From the NCBI GenBank assembly GCA_034769895.1, contig CM068367.1:121371927-121435926 (forward strand): 64,000 nucleotides of DNA, in the 5' to 3' direction. This stretch comes from Magicicada septendecula (Eukaryota; Arthropoda; Insecta; Hemiptera; Cicadidae). Shown one piece after another: positions 10,900 through 22,259 of the stretch. The position numbers were made by a program, and so were the translations under genes. The notes below the pieces were generated by a model. That model saw only the letters and a list, made by a program, of their open reading frames with translations. It was not told the origin of the DNA and ran no database searches. Each line of letters opens with the position of its first letter. The stretch's first letter is position 1.

Positions 10900-11184
10900 C
10901 TATTGTATATCCTCCTTCTTCTTCTTCACTTCAAGGATTAGGTTATATAAACCTGTTTCGGTACCCACGCATCCTCGGACGACCCACGTCTCTTCTAGCA
11001 ATAGCTTTATAGTTCAGTGCCGCTTTCGGCAATCGATTCTCTGTCATCTTTTGTAAATGACCCCACCATTGTCTTCTCTAACCTGAAATAATTCCATTTA
11101 TGTCCTCTACTTCGACTTCTGCTCTGACATCCTCATTCTTTATTCTATCTTCCAACGTATCGTTTAAAGTAAACTATTGTATAT
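10900..11184 (-). mobile_element. 5'-truncated LINE 3' end with 11-bp target duplication
   Basis: CTATTGTATAT occurs at 10900-10910 and 11174-11184, flanking a 263-bp insert. On the minus strand the insert ends in a (GAA)n-type tail (TTCTTCTTCTT on the plus strand next to the left duplication). It matches the 3' part of the LINE at 17448-18040. Truncation at the 5' end, a simple-repeat tail and a variable-length target duplication are the signature of target-primed reverse transcription. Confidence 0.8.
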
Positions 11185-11747
11185 ATCTAATTAAGGAATT
11201 AACAGAGTAGTGTCTATTCCTTCTTTTATGCGTGCATCTGCTCATTGGCTCGCAAGTGTTTGTGTCCTTTTGTATATAAGCCTTTATAAATCTTGGTTAA
11301 ATTTTGTTTCTTTGAACAACCCTTCCATAAATAATGCCACACAAATCACAAATTTAATTATAAACCGTTCGTAAATTATGTTTCTTTGTCGGGCAGACTT
11401 CACAAAAATGAAAAGATAATAAATAAAACGAAGTGGTGAACATTTATACAAAGAAACGGCGTTATTTTTATCACCCCGGGGTTAGCCTTTCTGCGTTTCA
11501 GTTTCCTAAAATAGCTTTGCTACGTTCACTGGTTGGTTGTTGGGCCTAGATGGAAACAATTGCGACGGTGGTATCACACGTTTGTCGCACAACTGATTTT
11601 GGACTTACCGTTAAATGTATCTGTCGTTTTCTTTGTGACATTGTCTACTGTGCAACGATCCACAAACATTCTGCCTTCACAACTCTTTTTCGAAATTGCA
11701 AGAAATACTACTCCGCCCCTAATTCAAGAATTCTGTTAGTTTTTTTC
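11185..11747. other. Anonymous DNA upstream of duplicon A
   Basis: I see no recognisable coding or repeat content. The last bases before the duplication breakpoint are TTTTTTC (11741-11747). Confidence 0.5.
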
Positions 11748-11789
11748 GTATGAGCCACTGTGGACTGCCTTTAACTTGTTCCTCCCTTC

Positions 11790-12800
11790 TTCTCCTCTCA
11801 TTGCCTCCTTTCCTATATCTCCTTCATTCTTGACTGATGTCTCTCCCTCCTGTCGTCAGACCAGATGTCACCTGGCTTCTTCTTGGGTTTTCCTGAAAAT
11901 CTTGAGCATTTTAAAAATTTCTTTTTGCGTGGTAAGCGTTCTCCAATGTCTTCTTGAGTAATCTGGAGTTCTTCTATGTCTTTTTCTGTTTCTTTGAACC
12001 GCGTTTTGGGGATTTTGAGCTTTCTGAAATAGTTAAAAAGTTTCCCTGTTAGTCTACCAGAATTCGTTATTTGAATATGTACGTAGAAAGTAATTATTCT
12101 TTTTCTAATTACGTCTGTGATTTTCTCAACACGTGTGTACACAGCTTATTATTGTGGCGTCTTCTGTACTGTTCTCCATCTTTTGTTGGTCCCAAGATTT
12201 TCCTTAATATTTTCTTTTCCGTGACTTGCAGTTCTTCCATCATCATTTTCTTGTTCAGAGTCAGGCACTCAGCTGCATAAAGTGGTTCTTGGCGAATTAC
12301 TGTTGATTAACGCCTAAGTTTGGCATTAATGAATATTGATTTCTTGTTATATGCATCCTTGGTTAAATGGCAAGCAACTTTCATCTTATTAAAGCGTGCT
12401 TTAATGGCTTCTTTCTCTAAGACATTTTGTTCAATAACTTTTCCGAGATAGTTGAATTTGTCAGTTCCATAGACTTGCCCATGTTTCATTTTCTTGGATA
12501 TTGTCTTGATGTTTGTCATGAACTTGGTTTTTTCGAAAGAAATTTGTAAACCCGCTCTTTCGGCTTGTTCTGTCAGCAATTCCAGATGTCTAATGGCTGT
12601 TTCTACTGAATCTGACTGGCATATAGTAATATGAAACAACACAAAGAAGGAACTGTGAACTGTGTTAACCAGATCACCTGCAAACGCTAGGCAATCTCAA
12701 ATTCACAGATTATCTGTGATATAGACTAGTCTAATTTCTTGGCTGATGTGATTTTCGTTCAAAGATTTTCTCCATTCTCTAATGATTTCCGTTTTCTCTG
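11790..12800 (-). pseudogene. LINE reverse transcriptase fragment, ORF2 C-terminal half
   Basis: Minus-strand translation shows a diverged reverse transcriptase fragment. A segment around 12730-12790 (EIIREWRKSL) precedes the palm motif, read here as LAFAGDLV near 12690. A thumb follows (AGLQISFEKTKFM, FNYLGKVIEQNV, LTKDAYNKKSI) at 12307-12642. The C-terminal part (MMMEELQVTEKKI, then GPTKDGEQYRRRHNN, then KIPKTRFKETEKDIEEL) runs to about 11813. Functional enzymes have F/YADD; the first Asp is Gly here. Frame breaks and stops (near 12300 and 12700) confirm that it is dead. The exact copy is at 27764-28774. Confidence 0.85.
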
Positions 12801-13737
12801 TTAGATTATCAATGTTTTCTTTTCTTTATTCACGTGTTTATTACTTGATTACATTCTCCAACTGTAAATATACACTTGTACCAAGTGTCCTTCTTGAGAC
12901 TATCTTTGCGCGTTTTTGTTTCGGGTTCACAGTCTCCAGCTTCAGGTATTTTTTTTTAAGATAATAACAATGCAAGACACTAGACAGAACACAATATACC
13001 ACCGCCTCGGCTAAAAGGGTGACAGTCGGAAGCATTTGATGTAATAACGTGTTCTTAATAGCGCGGCACTTCCCGACACTGTCTTCTGTCTCGGTGTACC
13101 AATCAGATTTAGTATGTTAGATTACCGTTTTCGAGTCCATGTTGCAGCTGCATTACTACATATGGCCAACTGCAGCTTATAATCTTCAATGGAGCCGACC
13201 CGCCGTGTAGCCGCCATTCTGCTGGCGGTATGTTTGATGTTTGTTGTTTAATGATGTGCAGAAACATGTCAACAACATAACTACAATGAGGCAAGATAAG
13301 AGTATCCGGCCTAATGTGTCGTTCGTCGATCCGTTTAAGCCGCAGGTTAACGACGAATCATTTCCAAATTAACCAGTGGTTAGAAGGTGAGAGAGCATAA
13401 AGTGAGGGTCTAACCATTTCCCACTCGTAACCTAGAAGAAAAAGAAGAAGAAGGTGGAGGAGGAGAGAAGGAGAAGAAGAGGAAGACGCAATGAATATGG
13501 GATTCAATATTTTATGTGTAGACCTACTTCGCATGTTAAATTTACTAACTAGGTTCACTAGATCGTCTAAACAGTATTAAATAAAGTTTAGTATCGGTAT
13601 GTGAATTCTCTGTAATTCATGGAATCAGAACAAGAAGAGAAGAAGACATTCATAGAACCTAAAGTTCCGATCGTAGACTTATTTTACTAAGCGGTAATAC
13701 TTCCCGCTCGGAAGGTAAAGCGACAAATAAAAACTAG

Positions 13738-13815
13738 ATACGCTGAGGTGGGAATCGAACACACCACAATTCAGCACGCTAACAACGCAGTACAAGAGTC
13801 GGAGCTATTTCTACT
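13738..13815 (-). repeat. tRNA-derived SINE-like fragment
   Basis: On the minus strand, a TTAGCGTGCTGA segment is followed by GTTCGATTCCCACC (B box, plus-strand GGGAATCGAAC at 13750-13760) and then TCAGCG. This is the arrangement of a tRNA D-to-T region, but the anticodon arm is too short for a real tRNA. I read it as a decayed tRNA-type SINE head or tRNA pseudogene. Copy at 29712-29789. Confidence 0.4.
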
Positions 13816-15000
13816 GCCACAAATCTCCGTCTCTCTCTCTCTCTCTATCTCCCTCCTTTCTGCTCTCGCTCTCTCCCAGTCTCTCTATAAACACAGACAG
13901 TTAAATTACATTTAAATTATTTTCCTCGGATATTCCAAAGTACCGAACTCTACAGTCGACAACGGTGATTTTAATTTAATTGCTGTGTATTTAGCATTTC
14001 TACAATCCCTGTCTCTTGCATTTCTCTCCTCTCTCTCCTTTTCCCTCCCTAATTCTCTCACTTCTCTTTCGTATTCTATCCTCCCTTTCCTTTTTACCTC
14101 TCTATGTTTCTTAGTCTCTTCAAGTACCTATCATATATTTTCTTTTTCTTACTTCCTGCATTCATCACTTTGTCCATAACAATTTACTTCTTTTTCGCCA
14201 ACTGTTTATCTTCGTTTACGTGCTCTGTTTGTTCGTTTGTCCTTCTGTTTATCTACTATTTATCAACTCTTTAATCTATGGTTTATACTCACTTTTTTAC
14301 TTTTGTGCACGACTTTGTAATCTCTGACAACTTCTGTATATTTTTAATGAATGGATAGCTTTTTCTGTCCTGTTTTTCTTATATTTATGTCATGTCTATG
14401 GCAATGAATGTGTATTAGAGCTTATATTTTATCATTTGGTTACTTTATACAAACAAAAATCTTTCACATTATCAATGATTGATTTAGTTTTTGTCGAAGC
14501 AGAATTCACTCATACTTGAAATATTTTTTTCTTCAAATATATGCAAGGATTCGGCAACAAAAATTATATGCTCTCCCCGGGTATTTTTGAAAATACTAAA
14601 AGAAAGCATAACCTTTTGCATCAGTTCTACTACTTCAGATTTCCATCTTATAACTCCCATATAACCTCATAATTGTGCAGTAACAGGATTTGGTGAATGT
14701 GTGTGTCTTGATAAAAACAGAATCCTGATACAATTTCATTTATACTAGACTGTAATTCTTCATATTATTGTATTATATTATTTTTTGTTTCTTAATACAG
14801 TTTGATCGATTTGTGTGTTTAATTTTGTTAATCTTTTTTTGTAACTCAAGGAATTTATTTGATTCGTGAAGCAGCAAGCGGTCTTAGTTGTTTTTCGTGT
14901 GTGAGGGAAGTCCCAACACGGTCGTTTCAAGGGAGCCCTTATTTTGTTTCGTCACTCTATTGTGTTGTTGTAATACTGTGATCAAATAAGGATTATAAAA
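13816..15000. other. Pyrimidine-rich anonymous DNA
   Basis: A (CT)n-rich stretch (about 13830-13880) and a broader pyrimidine-biased region (13990-14170) give low-complexity reading frames with no protein similarity. The remainder is AT-rich without recognisable features. Duplicated at 29790-30974. Confidence 0.55.
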
Positions 15001-15385
15001 CTGAAATCATCATCATCTTCTTAAATGTTTTAGGCTTTAGCGGCCTGTTCCTATTCCACAGTCCACCTTTTCTTAGGTCTACCAACTTTTCTTCTGCCTC
15101 TAGGGTTGTAATCTTTCGCCATCTTTGGTATTCTATTGATGTGTTGAATCCATTTTCTTCTGTATTCTTTAATCCTTTCATTAGCTGCAAAAATATCTAA
15201 ATCACTTCTTATCTCTTCATTTCTTATATGATCTCGTTTATTACACCTTTTAACTGATCTCAAAAATTTAATTTCTGCTGTTCGTATCTTCTGTTCATCT
15301 TTTTTCTTTATGACCCAAGTTTCAGAGCCATACAGTACCGTAGGTATTGCCATTGTTTCATAAAATTTTATTGTCTTGATGAAGC
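15001..15385 (-). mobile_element. 5'-truncated LINE, ORF2 C-terminus
   Basis: The minus-strand frame reads KTIKFYETMAIPTVLYGSETW, then AEIKFLRSVKRC, DHIRNEEIRSDL, YRRKWIQHI and GRRKVGRPKKRW. These are the ordered C-terminal motifs of a widespread arthropod LINE ORF2 downstream of the reverse transcriptase. The element starts abruptly inside this domain (5' truncation) and ends in a trinucleotide tail seen as ATCATCATC at 15006. Copy at 30975-31359. Confidence 0.88.
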
Positions 15386-16912
15386 CAATAGAAAGGAGAT
15401 AGAGAGAAAAGTTTAGAAACAGATGGGTGGATGGTGTGGAAGAATGAAATGCAGATATGGAAGTAAGAACATGGAGAATGCAAGCCGCTGTGCGTGATGA
15501 ATAGCATGAGAATTCTAAAATTCTTCAACAGTTACAACTTCAAGAGAACAAGTATGGACAATGCATTGTCGTGAAAATAAATGAGACAAAAAATCTGCTG
15601 TGGCAATTGGTTTCGAGATCGGATTGGAAGTGGTCAGAAGTCTTCAGTCACTGCATTGTTTACGTTTGTAAATAAAACAAGATGACGTTGTGCGAACGAT
15701 CAAATAATGTCGCGCGTCCCCTCGTTGCAGCGGCGCGGCGACAGCAACCAATACACCTCGATTTACATTTTATAATTAAAACAACTACAAAATAATAAAA
15801 TCAGAAAGGGTTAATTTTAAAAGCGCCGTCTGTCTGCGTCTATTATTGGCGTCTGGGCATAACGACACGACCCCAGCCGAATGACTGATGAATTAAACAA
15901 GGGTGAGAGTTGAGTGACACTTGGCAGGGGCCCCTACGTTACCGAACTGAGGTGATAATATTTGTATCATCACAATGTTAATTTGTTCTTTATCTTTCAT
16001 GTTTGTATTTTTTAAATATTGAATAACAACTTTGAGTCCTAATGGAAATGATTTGCAGAAGTTGATAATAATTTGCTTCTCACCGTGAATACTAGTAACA
16101 ACATAAATTTTCTATCCAGTAGAAAACCTAAGAAACTACGACCTCATTGAGTAGCGTAACTACGGGTGGTTGGATCAGGGGGATCAATCAATCGTTTATT
16201 AATTTACAAATGTTTGTAAATTAATAAAATAAATTTAGTGTCTTCTTAATAATGACAATCACTCAATATCTGGTAAATAACGTACATATTTGCAAATCAT
16301 AAAACAGTTACGCATGTATGAGAAAACGTCAAAAACATGAGACACAAAGGATTTATAAAATTATATGGGAAGAATCTTAAATTTCTCATTTTTACTGAGG
16401 AAAGAAGGGGAGTCCAACCTTCAAGCTAGTCTTATCCCCTCCCGCCAGACTCCGCCAGGAGGACTTACTGACCTCACTTATTTTACAGATTTCGTGGTAG
16501 TGTATTTCTGATACGCTAATCGTCATCATCATCATCATTAACAGATCTCTGCTCGCTCCTGAGCGAACGCTTCCCCTGTACCACACGATCAGAACATCCC
16601 CCCCATCTTACAAAGGAGTCAGAGTGTTTTCTTTATATCTCTTGACCTCCAACGATCCAACGTTCCACATTATCTCCAATCTACTCATCTAGCCAAATGT
16701 TGTGGACGCTTCCTTTTTCTTTCTTAATTTTATAAACGATACCATCTTCACTCGTTCATTTGCATATGATAATTGTTTACCTATCTAGGTTTCTTATTTC
16801 TAATATATTCCTTTACAATGTCTCTCCCTCTCTCCCTTTTGTTTCTGTCCCTTGTCAAACACACACGCGCTAGATCGCACACCTACATTCAGATATGATT
16901 TAATTCAGGCTC
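15386..16912. other. Anonymous remainder of duplicon A
   Basis: It contains a perfect 34-bp palindrome at 16195-16228 and a (CAT)n tract near 16519 followed by a C-rich segment that may be another LINE 3' untranslated region. No coding sequence is supportable. Duplicated at 31360-32886. Confidence 0.5.
16195..16228. repeat. Perfect 34-bp palindrome
   Basis: TTTATTAATTTACAAA, TG, then TTTGTAAATTAATAAA: 16-base arms with a 2-base centre. The duplicate is at 32169-32202. Confidence 0.9.
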
Positions 16913-17235
16913 GTCCTTACAGAATAAATTACAAAATTTTCAACATTCAACCATATACAATCATGAATATTTTTATTGGTAAAATAATTTTATACATGCA
17001 AATAATTCTTCTCTTTCTGCAAATGAAATGAAAATCACATTTCATTTACTTAGTTTTAAACAAAACAAAACAAAAATTTTATTCTGATTCTCTTAAATAA
17101 AAATTGAGTATGAGTTCTTTACTGATTATACACGAAAATTGTTTTTACGTTGAATTATTGTGAAGTTTTTACAGTGACTGAAACTGACTGGAACACAGAA
17201 CTACAGTGGTATATTGAAGGTTAAGATAGATTCTG

Positions 17236-17447
17236 GCCGAGGCATTGCTATATGTAGTTGATATAGTGCCTAGTTGAATGGAAAGAGGAAATGGGAAGAA
17301 AAGGCTTGGAACTGAATATCAAGGAAAGTAAATTTATGCATGTTGGAAGGAAAGGAGAACAGTCCCTGAGAATTACCTGTGATGTTGAACAGTTGGTTCT
17401 CAAGGAATATGAATACTTGGGTGTCATTTTTGATTGGGATTGGAGAA
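17236..17447 (+). pseudogene. LINE reverse transcriptase fragment, 5' part, interrupted
   Basis: The plus-strand frame at 17242 reads ALLYVVDIV, matching the ALLYADDIV catalytic motif with both Ala and the first Asp replaced by Val. A stop and frame change follow, then LELNIKESKFMHVG and EYEYLGVIFDWDW from 17291, the start of the thumb. The sequence is cut at 17447 by an opposite-strand LINE and resumes at 18041. Confidence 0.8.
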
Positions 17448-18040
17448 ATTTCTTCTTCTCCTCTTCAAGGATTAGGTTATATAAACCTGTTCCGGCACCC
17501 ATCTCATCCTCGGACGATCCACGTCTCTTCTACCAGTGGCTTTATAGTTCAGTGCCGCTTTCGGCAATCGATCCTCTGTCATCCTTTGAAGATGATCCCA
17601 CCATTGTCTTCTGTAAATTGAAATAATTGCATTTATGTCCTTTACTTTGAGTTCTGCTCTGATATCTTCATTCCTTATTCTATCTTACAATGTATAATCT
17701 AAAGTATTTCGAAGAGACTGCATTTCAGCACTCTGAAACTTCCCACTTTCCTTTTTTGTCATGACCCACGCCTCACTTGCATAAATCAACGTGGGTATTG
17801 CAATTGTCTTATAAAATTTAATCCTTGTACTGTGTCTTGTTTTATTTCTAAGATTCCTATGAATCGTACCACAAATATTCCTAAATTTATTTATCTTTTC
17901 TCTTATATCATATTCAGATTTATAGCGTACTGCACAGCCGAGATATTTGAAACGGCTCACTTGTTCTAAAGTGCTGTTTTTTATAACTATCTTAGTCGTC
18001 ACTGTATATTCACCTTTAAAGGCCATAAATCTCCTTTAAA
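17448..18040 (-). mobile_element. LINE insertion nested inside another LINE, 12-bp target duplication
   Basis: GGGATTGGAGAA occurs at 17436-17447 and 18041-18052, directly flanking this 593-bp minus-strand insert. The insert's 3' tail lies at the left (TTTCTTCTTCTCC on the plus strand). Minus-strand coding at 17685-18026 reads STLEQVSRFKYLGCAV, IREKINKFRNICGTIHRNL, YKTIAIPTLIYASEAW and SAEMQSLRN, the thumb and C-terminal region of an arthropod LINE ORF2. It is 5'-truncated. The relative at 10911-11173 shares the same 3' end. Confidence 0.9.
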
Positions 18041-18605
18041 GGGATTGGAGAATAGATTCGGAAATATAAAATTTGGTGAGGAAAGCGAATTCTATACACT
18101 ATATAGTAAACAACACATTTATAGGGAAAAGGGAAGTAGGTAAGAAAGCGAAACTACAGATAATTAAATATGTAGGCTATGCCCACCAAAAATAATGTAT
18201 TGAGCATAATGTTGGACTATCCTTGAAAAACACGCAAGTAGAATAATCTGAGCAGAGATGTGGTTTCTTAGGCCAATAATGGGGAAAACTAGGAGATATC
18301 GCATTAGAAATGATACGATCAGACGAAATTTGGAGTAAAGCCCCTAATGGATGCCTTTGCCGGAGAGAAGCAGCTGAAGTGATTGGAACATGCAAGTTGA
18401 ACAGATGAAGCAAAGAAAATAAAACATTACCTTGAATTAAAGGCGGAGGGTCAGAAACCATGAGGAAGGCTATGGATGATATACCAGTCATACGCTGAGA
18501 GACTGTGACAGGATAGTGGGAAGAGTTTACGGAAAATGAAGGCTATTTTTGCAGGACGGAGACTCCCTACAACCTGACGTTGAAGTCTGATGAAGAAGAA
18601 GAAGA
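18041..18605 (+). pseudogene. LINE fragment, 3' part of the interrupted host element
   Basis: The sequence continues from the target duplication on the plus strand with stop-ridden but recognisable C-terminal LINE text (ALEMIRSDEIW, ETMRKAMDDIP). It ends in GATGAAGAAGAAGAAG at about 18590, the trinucleotide tail shared by the LINEs in this window. Confidence 0.65.
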
Positions 18606-20496
18606 AACTGATTGCTTGTGAACTAACTTAATTATGAATGGGGTCTTACAATTATTAGAATTGTTTTACTCTGTGAATCAAATTATTTTCTCTTTCGTTA
18701 ATGTTGTTTAATAGAAATTCAAATAAAGTTGCTAATGTTTTCCTGGAATTAGACGAGTCTTCGGTCCCGATTCTAAGTTTTACGTCCCAAACAAAATTCA
18801 AATAAACTGCTCGAAAACTCTGGCCCTCTGCAATACTCCGATTGTGAGTTTTTCGCGTGGTTGTGGTAGTATACAGACATAGGACTTTATCGAAAAGCTC
18901 TAACGGGTTAACTCGTTACGGCAGCGCACGTCTGCTTCCTCTGAAGAATCAAAACTGAACACCGTCTGCTTCATGCGTCTAACTGACGCTTGGCGATTTC
19001 TGGTATTAAATTGGTCAGAAACTCAAAATGATAACCGAGATGTTCCAATCCTCTGCTTATAGCATCCCCGGTTCTCCAGCTGGAACTCTATTGTTCTGAA
19101 CGCTGACGAGGCGCCTGAGGATGTTATGGTCAGCACCCTTGGGTTATAGACATGCAACTCTAATCGTCCGCCGGTTGTAGAAATATCGACTATCTAGAAT
19201 TTAGAAGCAGAAAGCAGCCTTCGACCCCACCGTTGAAGGTGGACACAGAACTGCAACCGACCATTAAGACCACATACCAACCTAGAGTCCAACCCACTAC
19301 CTGGTCTGTCGGATTTACTCCCGATGCTCGGCAGGGCGCGGACAGGGCGTACTAATTTCCGTTGGACAGTTTACTTAAGTTATTTTAGAATACACGGAAG
19401 TAGTTAATTTCCACTCTATAGAATAATCCATCAAAACCATACCCATCTAAGGCATATTTTCGGGTATGGCGATCTATTCAACCACGTTTTCGCTAAAAGA
19501 ATATAGTCTACTTATAAAAATGTACAAAGTTACAAATAAATGTTATTTATTTAGTAAATAAATGCAGAGTTTTTGTAGTCTTTCACAGGAGTTATTTACA
19601 ATAATGTACACTATACATATTTAACTGCTTAAGTGTCTAAACGGTTCCCTCTCACACTTCCAACCATTGAACCTACCCTCATGCGTTGAATTCACACCTT
19701 ATGCCAAATGGCAATATTTTTAATACCACAATTGTCTAAGCTCTATGCTTAATTCTAATTCCTTAATACTATTAACAAATTTGGTCCTTGTTCAATCATA
19801 CTATCGCGGTCGAATTCTAGCTGTGGAACTAAATGAGTTTAAGTTTACTTCCTTTCTTTCAGAAAATTGATTATTTGCCTTTAAGATATTTTTTACGTAT
19901 CGGTATATAAAGTACTTAAAACATATTTCAATAAAAGTGGAGATTATGGGAAAATGAACGTTCCACAACTAATGTGTGAAATGGAACTCTTTTGATAGTT
20001 TTAGCTAAAAAGGAAATATATAACAAGTTTATTCAAGTTTTGTATCCTAGATTTTTATAATCGTTTACCTGCCGACATAAAAAATAAAAAAATAAACAAT
20101 TTTTCTCAAACGTTTGAAATCTTGGCTAATTAATAGAAAGTCAGTTGAATATCTTTATTATCCTGCATATAGTTAATAATAATTTTAACCACATGAGATA
20201 CTATCATTAACAGAAGAAATTTAATTTGTCTTTGTATTTTATTTGTAAAGAGTATAGCTATATTTAGTTTTGATGTAAAAGTATTCATGATTTGTTTATT
20301 ACTAAAAATTGTTAACTACTGTATTACCTTAAAAATTTCATTTAATTTGCAAAGATTAATCAGATTTAGTTGAATGTGAAACTATAGATCTTATGTTGAA
20401 TATTACCAAACTGCCAAGTATTAGGTTAATAATTTTATATTATTAACAATAATTGTTAATAATAATAATAATAATTAATATTATTATTAATTAAAT
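18606..20496. other. Anonymous DNA
   Basis: The interval 19040-19370 is GC-richer and lacks a long open frame. Elsewhere the sequence is AT-rich. No supportable gene, RNA or transposon end was found. Confidence 0.5.
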
Positions 20497-20596
20497 CCTT
20501 AAATTCGTAGTGACCGTCAATCAATGAATTTTTCGGTGAAGGGTTTGTGAGGATCGGTCAAAAATATATCAAAAATTTTAATATATTTGTGTCGAC

Positions 20597-20625
20597 GTTT
20601 CGACAATGTTTATTGCCATCATCAG
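20597..20625 (-). other. Hammerhead-like motif, left arm
   Basis: On the minus strand: CTGATGA, T, stem GGCAAT, loop AAAC, stem ATTGTC, GAAAC, with six pairs including one G-U. The CTGANGA and GAAAC boxes are intact. Confidence 0.5.
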
Positions 20626-20668
20626 GACCTGTTGTGTTTGACGTTTCTTTTGTATTCATACACAGGTC

Positions 20669-20697
20669 CTGATGATAACAGTAAACATTGTCGAAAC
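20669..20697 (+). other. Hammerhead-like motif, right arm
   Basis: CTGATGA, T, stem AACAGT, loop AAAC, stem ATTGTC, GAAAC. Five of six pairs form, with one G-U; both boxes are intact. Confidence 0.5.
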
Positions 20698-21189
20698 GTG
20701 GACACAAATAAGTTAAAATTTGTGTTATATTTTTGACCGATCCTCACAAACCCTTCAACGAAAAAAAATATTATTAATTATACTATATCTTAGTTGTAAT
20801 AATTGATGGGAATGAAGGTTAAAAATGATTATTTCATTAGGGGTTGATTTTGAAATGTTAAGGATCTATTTTATTAGTATATGTTAAAGTTTAGTCTAGT
20901 CTGTATAAGGTTTCAGTGACTGCACAATGAATATGTGACAGAATTTTGACGATAAGAGCTACAGTAATTGGATCTATGAAAGATTGTTTTTTGTTGAACT
21001 AAATATGTAGCAAGAACACCAATAAACCTTAACTTATCACTGCTCACAGTATGTGGTGAGCAGGTAATTCCTAGTGCTGTGAATGTAACGAACATTGTAA
21101 ACTTTAATAATGGGAATAAAGATATTTAAAAAAAAAAATACGCTTGTTTAATACTCCATAAGTGTGGTCAGTCTGCTGTACGTCATTTA

Positions 21190-21190
<1 letters not shown>

Positions 21191-21263
<73 letters not shown>
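21191..21263 (+). repeat. (TG)n microsatellite, 73 bp
   Basis: Uninterrupted TG dinucleotides. Reading frames through it are artefacts. Confidence 0.98.
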
Positions 21264-21264
<1 letters not shown>

Positions 21265-22259
21265 GTTTTACAATGTACATATAGTTTTGAAAATAGTAGG
21301 CATATATGGAAATTTACACTTGTTTATAAAAACAATACACTTGGTTGTTCGCGTTCGTGGTATCGTCGACAAGTAGTGTAAACTATACAACTGGTCACGC
21401 TCAGCGTTCGTACGTTTAGTGTAGGCCGGCCTTTACTCATCGTGTGTTAATAAAATTCAACCACACCGTCGGGACCGAGGCGTTCGTTAATCCGTGAATT
21501 ATCACACTGCTGGCCCGTGGTTGTCGTGGTTTGTGGTTTGGCTTAAGGAAGTTGTAGGCGGTGAACATCGCAGGCACACCTGTTTTAGCAGGCAGGTGGT
21601 AGTATTTTCGACACGTTAGGGTATAAAACTCGGATTAAAGAAATTTTACTCTTTATATATTTCAGTCATTGTAGTCTGTTGAATCTTTTCTTGAGTGTGC
21701 TACAGACTCGAGCAGTCGTCATTTTGCTTTCCTTCTCTCGGATTTTAAACTAATTTAGTGTCTTTTTTTTCCTCTTCTTCGCATCTCCTTTCTCAATTGG
21801 AATCATTTTTAGCCCATAAAATTGATAATGTTATTAAATAGGGCCTGCTCGTAAAGTGTTAATACGACTGTTATTACAAAAGAATTTTAAAAGTAGACAT
21901 TAAAAAACTTCAGACAGGATCAATAAAGGAAGAAAGGTAGCAAAACTCTGAATTTGCTTTTATGAGTGAAAATATGTTGTTATTCCGTATGGAAAGTTAT
22001 TCCATTTTACCCCTGGCGTCCCATTGAAGACCTGCTAGATTGGCCATTTGTTGCTAGGCAGGGTTGAGTCCATTGCAGTGCAGTGGGTGGTCAGCATCCA
22101 TGGTAGAATTTAGGGCGAGGCAAATGGTTCATTTGCTTGACTGGTAGATCTAACAGGTAGATCTTGATTTGGCAAAATCTACTGCAAGACAGTCGTGGAC
22201 GGCTGTCAATCTGAGAATTGGCGCGGCTTCCTTAATGGGGTTTCCTTATTGATCTTTTC
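21264..22259. other. Anonymous DNA
   Basis: No recognisable coding or mobile feature was found between the TG tract and the RNase H-bearing LINE remnant. Confidence 0.5.

Larger units (their letters stand above)
11748..16912 (+). repeat. Segmental duplication A, copy 1 (5,165 bp)
   Basis: This block recurs at 27722-32886 with a constant offset of 15,974 bp. I found no indel, and every reading frame compared is identical. It starts at GTATGAGCC and ends at TTCAGGCTC. Contents: LINE fragments at 11790-12800 and 15001-15385, a tRNA-like element at 13738-13815, a (CT)n tract and a short palindrome. Perfect conservation implies a very recent event, ongoing homogenisation, or an assembly duplication. 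Confidence 0.97.
20497..20770. mobile_element. Foldback element, family 1, copy 2
   Basis: Arms of about 110 bp (20511-20625 and about 20655-20765) are inverted repeats, both with GGTCAAAAATATA-type text and the CTGATGA/GAAAC module. Shares CGTAGTGACCGTCAATCAATG with the copy at 8398. Internal loop about 30 bp. Non-coding. Confidence 0.8.

Noticed and set aside
13738..13815. Functional tRNA gene
   Set aside because: The B box is good, but the anticodon arm is truncated and the acceptor stem does not close.
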